Below are positions 17,920 through 28,059 of a stretch of DNA of 64,000 nucleotides, piece by piece. The DNA is taken from positions 2,046,001 to 2,110,000 of the forward strand of contig NZ_CCBB010000001.1 of the NCBI RefSeq assembly GCF_000613185.1, read 5' to 3'. Made by a program: the position numbers and the translations under genes. Under the pieces are notes generated by a model that saw nothing but the letters and a program-made list of their open reading frames with translations, ran no database searches and was not told the origin of the DNA. Each line of letters starts with the position of its first letter. The first letter of the stretch is position 1. This DNA is from Mycolicibacterium cosmeticum. GTDB taxonomy: Bacteria; Actinomycetota; Actinomycetes; Mycobacteriales; Mycobacteriaceae.

Positions 17920-18969
17920 GTGACGGTCACCGCACTCGGCCTGCCCACGCTGGGCACCCGGCCGGGCATGCCCGCCAGCGGACCGCTGCTGGACACCTAC
18001 GGCCGGATCGCCACCGATCTGCGGGTGTCGCTGACCGACCGGTGCAATCTGCGCTGTACCTATTGCATGCCTGCTGAGGGACTCGACTGGCTGCCGGGTA
18101 GCCAGCTGCTCAGCGCCGCCGAACTGAGCCGGTTGCTGCGGATCGCCGTCACCCGGCTCGGGATCACCAATGTCCGCTTCACCGGCGGTGAGCCGCTGGT
18201 GTCCCGGAATCTGGAAGAGGTGATCACGGCGGCCGCCGCGTTGACCCCACGCCCGACGATCGCCATGACGACGAACGGCATCGGACTGGCGGCGCGGGCC
18301 GCGGGGCTCAAGCGCGCCGGACTGGACCGGGTCAACGTCTCCCTGGACACCGTCGACCGCGCGCATTTCACCGAGATCACCCGCCGCGACCGCCTCGACG
18401 ACGTGCTGGCCGGGCTGGCCGGGGCGGCGGCCGCCGGCCTGGCGCCGGTGAAGGTGAATGCGGTGCTGGATCCGCGCACCGGCCTGGACGACGTGGTGCC
18501 GCTGCTGCGGTTCTGCCTGGAACACGACTATCAGCTGCGGATCATCGAGCAGATGCCCCTGGACGCCGGACATGAGTGGAGCCGGGACCGGGCCATCAGC
18601 GCCGACACGGTGTTGGACACCCTGCGCCGGCATTTCGATCTGCGGCCGGATCCCGCACCGCGGGGGTCGGCGCCGGCGGCGCTGTGGCGGGTGGACGGCG
18701 GCGCGGCCACCGTCGGGATCATCGCGTCGGTGTCCGAGGCGTTCTGCGGTGCGTGCGACCGGACCAGGCTGACCGCCGACGGGCAGGTCCGCAGCTGTCT
18801 GTTCTCCACCGCCGAGACCGACCTGCGCGGGCTGCTGCGCGACGGCGCCGACGACGACGAGATCGAGGCGGCGTGGCGCCGCACGATGTGGGCCAAACCG
18901 GCCGGGCACGGCATCAACGATCCGAGCTTCGTCCAGCCCGCCCGACCGATGAGCGCGATCGGCGGCTGA
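17920..18969 (+). CDS. moaA: GTP 3',8-cyclase MoaA
   Basis: Radical-SAM enzyme that starts molybdenum-cofactor synthesis by converting GTP to 3',8-cyclo-GTP. The 349-residue protein carries the N-terminal [4Fe-4S] motif CNLRCTYC (near residues 44-51) and FTGGEPLVSRNL. The second cluster is CGACDRTRLTADGQVRSCLF near 275-294, and the required GG ends the chain (MSAIGG). The GTG start at 17920 follows the yccF stop without a gap. It corresponds to moaA2 (Rv0869c). Confidence 0.96.
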   Translation: MTVTALGLPTLGTRPGMPASGPLLDTYGRIATDLRVSLTDRCNLRCTYCMPAEGLDWLPGSQLLSAAELSRLLRIAVTRLGITNVRFTGGEPLVSRNLEEVITAAAALTPRPTIAMTTNGIGLAARAAGLKRAGLDRVNVSLDTVDRAHFTEITRRDRLDDVLAGLAGAAAAGLAPVKVNAVLDPRTGLDDVVPLLRFCLEHDYQLRIIEQMPLDAGHEWSRDRAISADTVLDTLRRHFDLRPDPAPRGSAPAALWRVDGGAATVGIIASVSEAFCGACDRTRLTADGQVRSCLFSTAETDLRGLLRDGADDDEIEAAWRRTMWAKPAGHGINDPSFVQPARPMSAIGG

Positions 18970-18970
18970 G

Positions 18971-19225
18971 ATGACCGTGACGGTGACCGTGCGCTATTTC
19001 GCCGCGGCCCGGGCCGCTGCCGGAACCGAGACCGAAACGTTGCACCTGCAAAAAGGCTTGACGTTGGACGGGCTGGTGCGGCAACTGTCCGCCCGCGGCC
19101 CGGAACTGGCGAAAGTGCTGGCACGCTGCTCGTTCCTGTGCGACGAGGTCGCGGTGCGCGACCGCGGCAGGCCGCTGGAAACAAACCAGACGGTCGATGT
19201 GTTACCCCCGTTCGCCGGCGGATAG
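18971..19225 (+). CDS. moaD: Molybdopterin synthase small subunit MoaD
   Basis: An 84-residue ubiquitin-like sulfur carrier: VTVRYFAAARAAAGTETETL at the N-terminus and the C-terminal PPFAGG whose terminal glycine is adenylated and thiocarboxylated. With MoaE it turns cyclic pyranopterin phosphate into molybdopterin. It starts one base after the moaA stop. The moaE gene lies 1.9 kb away on the opposite strand, beyond rpfA, the same arrangement as moaD2/moaE2 around rpfA in M. tuberculosis. Confidence 0.94.
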   Translation: MTVTVTVRYFAAARAAAGTETETLHLQKGLTLDGLVRQLSARGPELAKVLARCSFLCDEVAVRDRGRPLETNQTVDVLPPFAGG

Positions 19226-19226
19226 C

Positions 19227-19242
19227 AGTGATTTGCGTCACA
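19227..19242 (+). promoter_or_regulatory. CRP-like binding site upstream of rpfA
   Basis: AGTGATTTGCGTCACA matches the cAMP-receptor-protein pattern GTGA-N6-TCAC and starts right after the moaD stop. In M. tuberculosis the CRP homologue Rv3676 is known to activate rpfA. TCACAAT at 19254-19260 could be part of a -10 element, and TAAAGT at 19323-19328 is another candidate, so the exact transcription start is open. Confidence 0.6.
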
Positions 19243-19442
19243 TAACGAAACGGTCACAATGAGGCCACCGGAAGTTTGACTCCGGCAAACACCAGCGGAA
19301 ACGCCCGGGCGTCCTGCGCCTTTAAAGTTCTCACAAGATTTGCTGCCTGTGAAAACGCCGAAAACGGGTCGAGATGACTCACACGCGCCGAGCAGTTACC
19401 GTCTTGCCCAAGCAATCTGACCTTTATCGGATAGCCCGCAGC
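19243..19442 (+). other. rpfA promoter and upper leader, no gene seen
   Basis: About 200 bp between the CRP-like site and the riboswitch. It is less GC-rich than its surroundings and includes TTTAAAGTT. An open frame on the opposite strand across this region is judged a shadow. The stretch probably holds the rpfA promoter. Confidence 0.4.
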
Positions 19443-21009
<1,567 letters not shown>

Positions 21010-21023
21010 GGTCTGCATACCCG

Positions 21024-21068
21024 AAACGCAGAAACTGCACTCCATCCGGAGTGCAGTTTGTGCGTTTG
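21024..21068. terminator. Strong hairpin after rpfA (bidirectional)
   Basis: Perfect 12-bp arms AAACTGCACTCC (21032-21043) and GGAGTGCAGTTT (21048-21059) with a 4-base loop. They are extended by AAACGCA (21024-21030) and TGCGTTT (21062-21068). It lies between the convergent rpfA and moaE genes and should stop both transcripts. Confidence 0.85.
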
Positions 21069-21079
21069 CGGGCAGGCGA

Positions 21080-21508
21080 TTACGCCGAGTTGACCCATTC
21101 GTCGGAGCCGTCCCCGAAGAACTGGTGCTTCCACACCGGCAGCCGGGCCTTCACGGTGTCCACGAGCAGCGCACAGGTCGCGAACGCGGCACCGCGGTGA
21201 TCGGCGGCCACGGCGACCGTCAGGGCCGCGTCACCGATGTGCAGGACCCCGATCCGGTGACTCACCGCGACGGCGCGCACGCCGACCGCGTCGCGGGCCA
21301 CTTCCTCGACCACCTCCGTGAGCGTCTGCAACGCCGACGGATGGGCCGAGTACTCCAGCCGGGTGACGCTGCGCCCGCCGTCGTGATCGCGCACCACACC
21401 GGAGAAACCGACCACCGCGCCGGCTGCCGCGTGGGCCACCAGGTCTTCGTGTTCGGCCAGCGCGATGGGCTCCTCGGTCAGCGCCACCCGCAGCACCTCA
21501 GCCGGCAT
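21080..21508 (-). CDS. moaE: Molybdopterin synthase large subunit MoaE
   Basis: Catalytic subunit that transfers two sulfurs from MoaD thiocarboxylate to the pterin. 142 residues with [43 protein letters not shown] and the active-site end [17 protein letters not shown] chose the ATG at 21508 (PAEVLRVAL), which overlaps the 3' end of mog by 11 bases and fits the family length; a longer frame to 21583 is a shadow of mog. Last gene of the leftward moaC-mog-moaE unit. Confidence 0.93.
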   Translation of the reverse strand: MPAEVLRVALTEEPIALAEHEDLVAHAAAGAVVGFSGVVRDHDGGRSVTRLEYSAHPSALQTLTEVVEEVARDAVGVRAVAVSHRIGVLHIGDAALTVAVAADHRGAAFATCALLVDTVKARLPVWKHQFFGDGSDEWVNSA

Positions 21509-21974
21509 GGTCGCCACCGCGCAGTTGGTCCAGCGCATGTTCCAGCACCGCGTCGAGCACGCCGAGGCCGTCCTTGACCCCACCCGTGGAGCCGGGCAGG
21601 TTCACGATCAGCACACCGGACCGCACCCCGCACACGCCGCGCGACAGCACCGAGGTCGGTACCTGCGGCAGGCCGGCGGCCCGGATGGCGTCGGCGAGCC
21701 CGGGGATCTGGTAGTCGACGAGGTTGGCGGTGGCGTCCGCGGTGGCATCCGTCGGGGAGATGCCGGTGCCGCCCGAGGTGATGATGACGCTGGGCCGCTC
21801 CTCGATGGCCTGGCTCAACGCCCGCACCACCGAGGCGCCGTCGGGCACCACCCGCGGGGCGTCGGTGGCGATGCCGCGCCGGGTCAACCAGTCCACGATG
21901 ATCGGGCCGGTGCGGTCCTCGTACACGCCGGCGGCGGCGCGGGTCGAGGTGATCACCACGACGGCGCTATACAT
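21498..21974 (-). CDS. mog: Molybdopterin adenylyltransferase (Mog/MoaB)
   Basis: Activates molybdopterin by adenylation before molybdate insertion. 158 residues with the MoCF-biosynthesis signatures [38 protein letters not shown] and [17 protein letters not shown]. It overlaps the end of moaC by 8 bases and the start of moaE by 11, showing tight translational coupling. Orthologue Rv0865. Confidence 0.93.
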   Translation of the reverse strand: MYSAVVVITSTRAAAGVYEDRTGPIIVDWLTRRGIATDAPRVVPDGASVVRALSQAIEERPSVIITSGGTGISPTDATADATANLVDYQIPGLADAIRAAGLPQVPTSVLSRGVCGVRSGVLIVNLPGSTGGVKDGLGVLDAVLEHALDQLRGGDHAG

Positions 21975-22443
21975 CGGTGCGCGTCCACGTGCCGGTCTTG
22001 CCGCCCTCCTTGTGCACCACCTGGATCCCGTCGATCCGGGCGGCCCGGTCGACGGCCTTGATCATGTCGTAGAGCGTCAGCGCGGCCACGCTCACCGCGG
22101 TCAGCGCTTCCATCTCGACACCGGTGCGGTCGGTGGTGCGCACGGTGGCGGTGACGGTCACCTCGGCCTCGCCGATGGTGAACTCGACGTCGACTCCGGT
22201 CAGGGCCAGCTGGTGGCACAGCGGGATCAGGTCGCTGGTGCGTTTGGCGGCCATGATGCCGGCCACCCGCGCGGTGGCCAGGGCATCACCCTTGGGCAGC
22301 CCACCACCGGCGATGAGTTCGATGACGTCGGGGCGGGTCCGCACGGTGCCGACGGCGACGGCGGTGCGTTTGGTGGATTCCTTGGCCGTGACGTCGACCA
22401 TGTGGGCGGCGCCAGACTCGTCCAGGTGCGAGAGCCCGCTCAC
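21967..22443 (-). CDS. moaC: Cyclic pyranopterin monophosphate synthase MoaC
   Basis: Second enzyme of molybdopterin synthesis, converting 3',8-cyclo-GTP to cyclic pyranopterin phosphate. 158 residues with [36 protein letters not shown] and [20 protein letters not shown], which hold the conserved His, Glu and Lys residues. Starts with GTG at 22443. It lies 4 bases after the small gene at 22448-22639, which may be the first gene of this unit. Orthologue moaC2 (Rv0864). Confidence 0.95.
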   Translation of the reverse strand: MSGLSHLDESGAAHMVDVTAKESTKRTAVAVGTVRTRPDVIELIAGGGLPKGDALATARVAGIMAAKRTSDLIPLCHQLALTGVDVEFTIGEAEVTVTATVRTTDRTGVEMEALTAVSVAALTLYDMIKAVDRAARIDGIQVVHKEGGKTGTWTRTDV

Positions 22444-22447
22444 CGAT

Positions 22448-22639
22448 CTACTTGTTGACGACGGTGACCGGGTGCGTGTACGGCAGCTCGTCGGCCGGCA
22501 GCGGGAAGGTCACATCGCCGAACGGCGACAACGCGCCGACACGATCAGTGGCGAGTTCGCTGACGGCGTGATCACCGTCGGCCACCTCGGGCCAGCCATT
22601 GTCGACGTACTGGTTCTTCTTGTCAGCCACGACTGACAT
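22448..22639 (-). CDS. Small conserved hypothetical (Rv0863-like)
   Basis: A 63-residue acidic protein without signal or membrane segments, containing [20 protein letters not shown] and [17 protein letters not shown]. It lies immediately upstream of moaC, matching the position of the hypothetical Rv0863 in M. tuberculosis. No function is recognised; the operon position suggests a link to molybdenum-cofactor synthesis, but that is inference only. Confidence 0.65.
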   Translation of the reverse strand: MSVVADKKNQYVDNGWPEVADGDHAVSELATDRVGALSPFGDVTFPLPADELPYTHPVTVVNK

Positions 22640-22723
22640 TGTGGCAGGTACCGCGCGCGGGGGCGAGGCCGGTCACGATCTCGCGACTCGGCCCGGCAGG
22701 AAGCTGCTTTACGCTGGTCAGCG

Positions 22724-24982
22724 ATGACCCATCACGCACCGTCCAGCGTGCCCCTGGGTGTCTGGCTGGCCGACCTTCCCGACGATCGTCTGATTCGTCT
22801 GCTGGAGTTGCGGCCCGACCTCACCCAGCCGCCACCGGGCACGCTGGCCGCCCTTGCCGCGCGCGCTCAGGCCCGCCAGTCGGTCAAGGCTGCCACCGAC
22901 GCGCTGGACTTCCTGCATCTGGCCGTGCTCGACGCGATGCTCGCGCTGCAGGCCGACGCCGGGCCGGTGCTCGTGGAGACGGTGGTGGAGTTGCTGGGTT
23001 CGCGTGCCAGTGCCGATGCGGTGCAGGCGGCGCTGGCCGATCTGACCGACCGGGCGCTGGTGTGGGGCGAGGACACCCTGCGGGTCACCCCCGAAGCGGC
23101 GTCCGGCCTGCCGTGGTTTCCCGGGCAGGCCGTGCGGGCCGAGCCCGAGCTGAGCGCCGACGCGATCACCGCCCTGCTCGCCGACATCGACGAGCCGCAA
23201 CGCGAGTTGCTCACCCGCCTGTCGCAGGGGTCCCCGGTTGGGCGCACCCGCGACGCGGTGCCCGGCGCTCCCGCCGATCGCCCGGTGCCGCGCCTGCTGG
23301 CGTCCGGGCTGCTGGACCGCGTCGACACCGACACCGTGATCCTGCCCCGGCTGGTCGGCCAGCTGCTGCGCGACGAGCTGCCCGGGCCGGTCGGGCTGCA
23401 CCTGCCGGACCCCACCGTGTCGACCACGACGCAGGCCGACGCCGACTCGGTGGCCGCCGGGGCGGCCATCGACCTGCTCCGCGAGATCGACCTTGTCATC
23501 GAAACCCTTTCGGCCGCACCGATTTCCGAGTTGCGCGCCGGCGGCCTCGGGGTGCGCGACGTCAAGCGGTTGACCAAGCTGACCGGTATCGACGAACAAC
23601 GCCTCGGACTGATCCTGGACATCGCCGCCGGCGCCGGCCTGATCGCGTCCGGCGTGCCGGATCCGCTGCCGCCGGACGGCACCGCCCCGTACTGGGCGCC
23701 CACCGTGGCCGCCGACCGGTTCGTCGAGGCGAGCACCGCCACCCGCTGGCAGTTGATCATGGCGACCTGGTTGGACCTGCCGTCGCGCCCCGGTTTGGTG
23801 GGCACTCGCGGGCCCGACGGCAAGCCCTACGGTGCCCTCTCGGACGCGCTGTACTCCACCGCGGCACCGCTGGACCGGCGGTTGCTGCTGCAGATGCTGG
23901 CCGAACTGAAACCGGGCGCCGGGGTGGATGCCGCGTCGGCGGCCGCGGCGATGATCTGGCACCGGCCCCGCTGGGCGGCCCGGCTGCAGCTCGGCCCGGT
24001 CACCGACCTGCTGCGCGAGGCGCACGCGGTGGGCGCGGTGGGTCGCGGCGCCATCGCCTCGCCGGCCCGGGTGCTGCTGGCCGGCGGCACCGACGACGAG
24101 GTCGTGGCCGCGATGGACAAGGTGCTGCCGGCCCCGCTGGACCATTTCCTGCTGCAGGCGGACCTGACGGTCGTGGTGCCCGGGCCGCTGCAGCGCGACC
24201 TGGCCGAACAACTGGCGGTGGTGGCCACCGTGGAGTCGGCGGGCGCGGCCATGGTCTACCGGATCGGTGAGCCGTCCATCCGGCACGCGCTGGATTCCGG
24301 GCGCACCGCGGGCGAACTGCACGCGTTCTTCGAACGTCATTCGAAAACTCCGGTGCCGCAAGGCTTGACGTATCTGATCGACGATGTGGCGCGCCGGCAC
24401 GGGCAGCTGCGGGTCGGCATGGCCGCCTCGTTCGTGCGGTGCGAGGACCCGGCGCTGCTGGCCCAGGCGGTGGCCAGTCCCGCCGTCGAGCCGCTGGAGT
24501 TGCGCATCCTGGCGCCGACGGTGGCCGTCTCGCAGCACCAGATCGGTGACGTGCTGACCGCGTTGCGCAGTGCCGGGTTCGTCCCCGCCGCCGAGGACTC
24601 GTCGGGGGCCGTCGTCGACATCAGCGCCCGCGGTTCCCGGGTGCCGGTGCAGGGCAAGCGCCGGACCTACCGGCCGCTGAGCGCCCCCAACGCCCAGACG
24701 CTGGCCGCCATCGTCGCCGTGTTGCGCAAGGTGTCCGCCGCGCCGGCGGCGGGTCAGCGGCTGGACCCGGCCGGGCTGATCGCCGAATTGCAGCAGGCCG
24801 CACTCAACCAGCAGCCGGTGGTGATGGGCTACGTGGATCCGGCCGGGGTGGCCACCCAGCGCGTGGTGGAACCGATCAACATCCGCGGCGGGCAGCTGAC
24901 GGCGTTCGACCCGGCGGCCGGCCGCGTGCGCGAGTTCGCCATCCATCGCGTGACCTCGGTGGTGTCGGCGGACTCTGGATAA
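22724..24982 (+). CDS. XPB/Ssl2 N-terminal-like (helicase-associated) protein
   Basis: A 752-residue protein equivalent to Rv0862c. It starts SVPLGVWLADLPDDRLIRLL and is mostly helical with winged-helix-like repeats (LNQQPVVMGYVDPAGVATQ near the end). It contains the helicase-associated domain found in the N-terminus of eukaryotic XPB/Ssl2 (near residues 450-600, including VAVSQHQIGDVLTALRSAGF). It has no Walker motifs and is not itself a helicase. It lies 33 bp before xpb on the same strand, so it probably works with that helicase, a pairing conserved in mycobacteria. The biochemical role is not established. Confidence 0.82.
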   Translation: MTHHAPSSVPLGVWLADLPDDRLIRLLELRPDLTQPPPGTLAALAARAQARQSVKAATDALDFLHLAVLDAMLALQADAGPVLVETVVELLGSRASADAVQAALADLTDRALVWGEDTLRVTPEAASGLPWFPGQAVRAEPELSADAITALLADIDEPQRELLTRLSQGSPVGRTRDAVPGAPADRPVPRLLASGLLDRVDTDTVILPRLVGQLLRDELPGPVGLHLPDPTVSTTTQADADSVAAGAAIDLLREIDLVIETLSAAPISELRAGGLGVRDVKRLTKLTGIDEQRLGLILDIAAGAGLIASGVPDPLPPDGTAPYWAPTVAADRFVEASTATRWQLIMATWLDLPSRPGLVGTRGPDGKPYGALSDALYSTAAPLDRRLLLQMLAELKPGAGVDAASAAAAMIWHRPRWAARLQLGPVTDLLREAHAVGAVGRGAIASPARVLLAGGTDDEVVAAMDKVLPAPLDHFLLQADLTVVVPGPLQRDLAEQLAVVATVESAGAAMVYRIGEPSIRHALDSGRTAGELHAFFERHSKTPVPQGLTYLIDDVARRHGQLRVGMAASFVRCEDPALLAQAVASPAVEPLELRILAPTVAVSQHQIGDVLTALRSAGFVPAAEDSSGAVVDISARGSRVPVQGKRRTYRPLSAPNAQTLAAIVAVLRKVSAAPAAGQRLDPAGLIAELQQAALNQQPVVMGYVDPAGVATQRVVEPINIRGGQLTAFDPAAGRVREFAIHRVTSVVSADSG

Positions 24983-25015
24983 TGGATGGGATGAATACCG
25001 CCGAGGGCCACCCCC

Positions 25016-26665
25016 ATGACTGAGGGCCCGCTGATCGTCCAGTCGGACAAGACCGTGCTGCTCGAGGTCGACCACGAACTCGCCGGCGCGGCGCGCGCCG
25101 CCATCGCCCCGTTCGCGGAGCTGGAGCGCGCCCCCGAGCACATCCACACCTACCGCATCACCCCGCTGGCGCTGTGGAACGCCCGCGCGGCCGGGCACGA
25201 CGCCGAGCAGGTGGTCGACGCACTGGTCAGCTTCTCGCGGTATGCCGTGCCCCAGCCGCTGCTGGTGGACATCGTCGACACCATGGCCCGGTACGGCCGG
25301 CTGCAGCTGGTCAAGCATCCCGCCCACGGCCTGACCCTGGTCAGCCTGGATCGCGCGGTGCTCGAAGAAGTGCTGCGCAACAAGAAGATCGCCCCGATGC
25401 TGGGCGCCCGCATCGACGACGACACGGTGATCGTGCACGGCAGCGAACGCGGCCGGGTCAAGCAGATGCTGCTCAAGATCGGCTGGCCCGCCGAGGACCT
25501 CGCCGGCTACGTGGACGGCGAGGCGCACCCGATCACCCTGGACCAGGACGGCTGGGAGCTGCGCGACTATCAGGAGATGGCCGCCGATTCGTTCTGGGCC
25601 GGCGGCTCCGGCGTGGTGGTGCTGCCGTGCGGTGCCGGCAAGACGCTGGTGGGCGCCGCCGCGATGGCCAAGGCCGGGGCGACGACGCTGATCCTGGTCA
25701 CCAACACCGTGGCCGGGCGGCAGTGGAAGCGTGAACTGATCGCACGAACGTCGTTGACGGAGAACGAGATCGGCGAGTACTCGGGTGAGCGCAAGGAGAT
25801 CCGCCCGGTCACCATCGCCACCTATCAGGTGATCACCCGGCGCACCAAGGGTGAGTACAAGCACCTCGAGTTGTTCGACAGCCGGGACTGGGGCCTGATC
25901 ATCTACGACGAGGTGCACCTGCTGCCCGCGCCGGTGTTCCGGATGACCGCCGATCTGCAGTCCCGGCGCCGGCTGGGGCTGACCGCGACGCTGATCCGGG
26001 AGGACGGCCGCGAAGGCGACGTGTTCAGCCTGATCGGCCCGAAACGGTATGACGCACCGTGGAAGGACATCGAGGCGCAGGGCTGGATCGCGCCCGCCGA
26101 GTGCATCGAGGTCCGGGTCACCATGACCGACAACGAGCGGATGCTCTATGCCACCGCCGAACCGGAGGAACGCTACAAGCTCTGCTCGACGGCGCACACC
26201 AAGATCGCGGTGGTGAAGTCGATCCTGGAGCGGCACCCGAACGAGCCGACGCTGGTGATCGGCGCCTATCTGGACCAGCTGGACGAACTCGGCGAAGAGC
26301 TGAACGCGCCGGTGATCCAGGGGTCGACCAAGAACGCCGAACGGGAGGCGTTGTTCGACCAGTTCCGGCGCGGCGAGATCCGCACACTGGTGGTCAGCAA
26401 GGTCGCGAACTTCTCCATCGACCTCCCGGAAGCCTCTGTGGCCGTTCAGGTTTCGGGGACATTCGGGTCCCGCCAGGAGGAGGCGCAGCGCCTGGGCCGG
26501 CTGCTGCGCCCGAAGGCCGACGGCGGCGGCGCGGTGTTCTATTCGGTGGTGAGCCGTGACAGCCTGGACGCCGAGTACGCCGCGCACCGGCAGCGGTTCC
26601 TCGCCGAGCAGGGCTACGGGTACATCATCAAGGACGCCGACGACCTGCTGGGCCCGGCGATCTAG
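25016..26665 (+). CDS. xpb: XPB/ERCC3-type DNA helicase
   Basis: SF2 3'-5' DNA helicase of 549 residues, nearly identical in sequence to mycobacterial XPB. The N-terminal damage-recognition-like domain spans about residues 1-175. Walker A is CGAGKT with Lys209, motif II is DEVH from Asp298, motif III GLTATL, and the C-terminal motif VI is QRLGRLLRPK near residue 492. Likely roles are repair or transcription-linked unwinding. The ATG at 25016 gives the family N-terminus (TEGPLIVQSDKTVLLEVDHE). Its TAG stop overlaps the stop codon of the convergent regulator gene. Confidence 0.96.
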   Translation: MTEGPLIVQSDKTVLLEVDHELAGAARAAIAPFAELERAPEHIHTYRITPLALWNARAAGHDAEQVVDALVSFSRYAVPQPLLVDIVDTMARYGRLQLVKHPAHGLTLVSLDRAVLEEVLRNKKIAPMLGARIDDDTVIVHGSERGRVKQMLLKIGWPAEDLAGYVDGEAHPITLDQDGWELRDYQEMAADSFWAGGSGVVVLPCGAGKTLVGAAAMAKAGATTLILVTNTVAGRQWKRELIARTSLTENEIGEYSGERKEIRPVTIATYQVITRRTKGEYKHLELFDSRDWGLIIYDEVHLLPAPVFRMTADLQSRRRLGLTATLIREDGREGDVFSLIGPKRYDAPWKDIEAQGWIAPAECIEVRVTMTDNERMLYATAEPEERYKLCSTAHTKIAVVKSILERHPNEPTLVIGAYLDQLDELGEELNAPVIQGSTKNAEREALFDQFRRGEIRTLVVSKVANFSIDLPEASVAVQVSGTFGSRQEEAQRLGRLLRPKADGGGAVFYSVVSRDSLDAEYAAHRQRFLAEQGYGYIIKDADDLLGPAI

Positions 26666-27147
26666 TCGGGCAGCGCCCCCGCGGCCACCGCCGCCGCGTT
26701 GATCCGGGTGAGCACCGTGTGCAGGTGCTCCAGTTCGGACAGTTCGACACCGAGGCGCGCCACCACGGCGGGCGGGATGTCCAGCGCGCGCCGGCGCAGG
26801 GCGGTGCCCTCGGCCGTCAGGGTGACGTGGGTGGTGCGCTCGTCGGCGCTGCTGCGGGTGCGGGTGATCAGGCCGAGCGCCTCGAGCCGCTTCAGCATGG
26901 GCGATGTCGTCGCCGGATCCATCTGCAGCAGGGCGGCGATCTGCTTCACCGACAGCGCGGGCCCGTCGGCGTTGGCGTTGTCCCACAGCGCCAGCATCAC
27001 CAGGTACTGCGGATGGGTGAGCCCGAGGGGTTCCAGCAGCGGCCGGTACACGGCCAGCACGGCACGGTTGGTCACCGCCAGCGCGAAGCACACCTGACGT
27101 TCCAGGGCGAGGGGGTCGACGTCTTCGGTCACGGTGGGCATGCTCAC
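26662..27147 (-). CDS. OhrR-like MarR-family peroxide regulator
   Basis: A 161-residue winged-helix protein with the OhrR hallmark: reactive Cys20 in ALERQVCFALAVTNRAV, followed by YRPLLEPLGLTHPQYLVMLALW. The DNA-binding part is LLQMDPATTSPMLKRLEALG and the wing RSSADERTTHVTLTAEG. OhrR proteins release DNA when the Cys is oxidised by organic hydroperoxides. Starts at GTG 27147, or ATG 27141. No ohr peroxidase gene is adjacent; the divergent neighbour is a DUF5313 membrane-protein gene, and a 33-bp dyad lies between them. Confidence 0.88.
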   Translation of the reverse strand: MSMPTVTEDVDPLALERQVCFALAVTNRAVLAVYRPLLEPLGLTHPQYLVMLALWDNANADGPALSVKQIAALLQMDPATTSPMLKRLEALGLITRTRSSADERTTHVTLTAEGTALRRRALDIPPAVVARLGVELSELEHLHTVLTRINAAAVAAGALPD

Positions 27148-27157
27148 AGCATACAGC

Positions 27158-27190
27158 TAGATAGCACACTAATGATTAGCGTACTATCTA
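27158..27190. promoter_or_regulatory. 33-bp palindromic operator, OhrR-like / DUF5313 gap
   Basis: A near-perfect dyad centred on 27174: outer arms TAGATAG (27158-27164) and CTATCTA (27184-27190), inner arms CTAA and TTAG around the centre. It is AT-rich in a GC-rich genome and overlaps -10-like elements for both genes (for example TAGAAT at 27193-27198 on the plus strand). It is the expected binding site for the adjacent OhrR-like protein, which should repress itself and the rightward gene. Confidence 0.8.
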
Positions 27191-27225
27191 AATAGAATCG
27201 TCGGCAGCATCCCCCAGGAGCCACC

Positions 27226-27642
27226 ATGGCCGTGTCCCGCCCCGCCCCGCTGCAGTACCTCGCGTACGCCTACGGGCGGCGCCTGCCGGATTCGATGCGC
27301 GAATTCGTCGCCGCCGACCTGACCGGCCCCGGCGCGATCCGCCGGCACATGATCCGGTACTCGATTCCGCCGCTGCTCATCCTGGCCCCGCTGTGGCTGC
27401 TACCCGCCTCGTTGTACGTGCACCTGGAGATGACAGTGCCCATCTATTTCTGGGCCGTGGTGATGGCGTTCGTGCTCAACAAGATCTGGCGCAGGCACCG
27501 GCTGGCCCAGCACGGCTTGGACCCCAACCTGGTGGATGTGGCCAACCGTGAGCGCAATGCCCGCCTGCACGAGGACTATGCCCGCCGCTACGGTGCCCGC
27601 CCGGAATCGGCCAGGTGGCAGGCGAACTCCAGCCCGTTCTGA
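27226..27642 (+). CDS. DUF5313-like membrane protein
   Basis: A 138-residue protein beginning PLQYLAYAYGRRLPDSMREF and DLTGPGAIRRHMIR. Two membrane segments follow (about residues 47-64 and 70-86: PPLLILAPLWLLPASLYV, MTVPIYFWAVVMAFVLN), then a charged C-terminus. It resembles the mycobacterial DUF5313 family of unknown function. AGGAG lies at 27213-27217. It is divergent from the OhrR-like regulator across a palindrome, so it may respond to organic peroxides (inference). Confidence 0.72.
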   Translation: MAVSRPAPLQYLAYAYGRRLPDSMREFVAADLTGPGAIRRHMIRYSIPPLLILAPLWLLPASLYVHLEMTVPIYFWAVVMAFVLNKIWRRHRLAQHGLDPNLVDVANRERNARLHEDYARRYGARPESARWQANSSPF

Positions 27643-27646
27643 CTCC

Positions 27647-27991
27647 TCAGACGTGCGGGCCGACCGGTTTGACGACGGTCAGCAGCACCACCGAATCGGC
27701 CAGTGCCGTCAGGCTGTGCCGGGTCCGCGGGATCACGATGTGATCGCCCGGCGAGCCTTCCCAGCCGGCTTCGGCATTGTTCACCCGCACCCGTCCCTCG
27801 AGCACCTGCAGTGTCGCCTCGCCCGGGCTCTCGTGCTCATCCAGGCCGTTGCCCTCGGTCAGCGCGATCAGGGTCTGCCGGAGCGCGTGTTCATGCCCGC
27901 CGTACACGGTGTGTGCGCTGCGCCCGCTGCTGGCCGACCGGGCCGTCGCCAATTCCTGGCGCGCGAGGGCGGTCAATGAGATCTTCTCCAT
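27647..27991 (-). CDS. Small cupin-domain protein
   Basis: A 114-residue single-domain cupin: HEHALRQTLIALTEG, the metal-site region DEHESPGEATLQVLEGRVRV and the second cupin motif GDHIVIPRTRHSLTAL. It could be a small metal-binding enzyme or sensor; the substrate is unknown. I prefer the ATG at 27991 because homologues I know begin at MEKISLTALAR. A GTG at 28063, overlapping the stop of the upstream dehydrogenase (GTGA), is in frame and would add 24 residues; coupling with that gene makes it possible. Confidence 0.75.
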   Translation of the reverse strand: MEKISLTALARQELATARSASSGRSAHTVYGGHEHALRQTLIALTEGNGLDEHESPGEATLQVLEGRVRVNNAEAGWEGSPGDHIVIPRTRHSLTALADSVVLLTVVKPVGPHV

Positions 27992-28059
27992 GACACCCGA
28001 TGTTTCCACTTCGGGATCGTCGTGCACCGGAGAAGCAGTTATTGCCCGGAATTCGATCG

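Noticed and set aside
22718..27169. An open frame of nearly 1,500 codons on the minus strand opposite the XPB pair
   Set aside because: It is the mirror of third-position GC bias in two real genes; its translation is His/Arg/Gly-rich with no domain and no ribosome-binding site.
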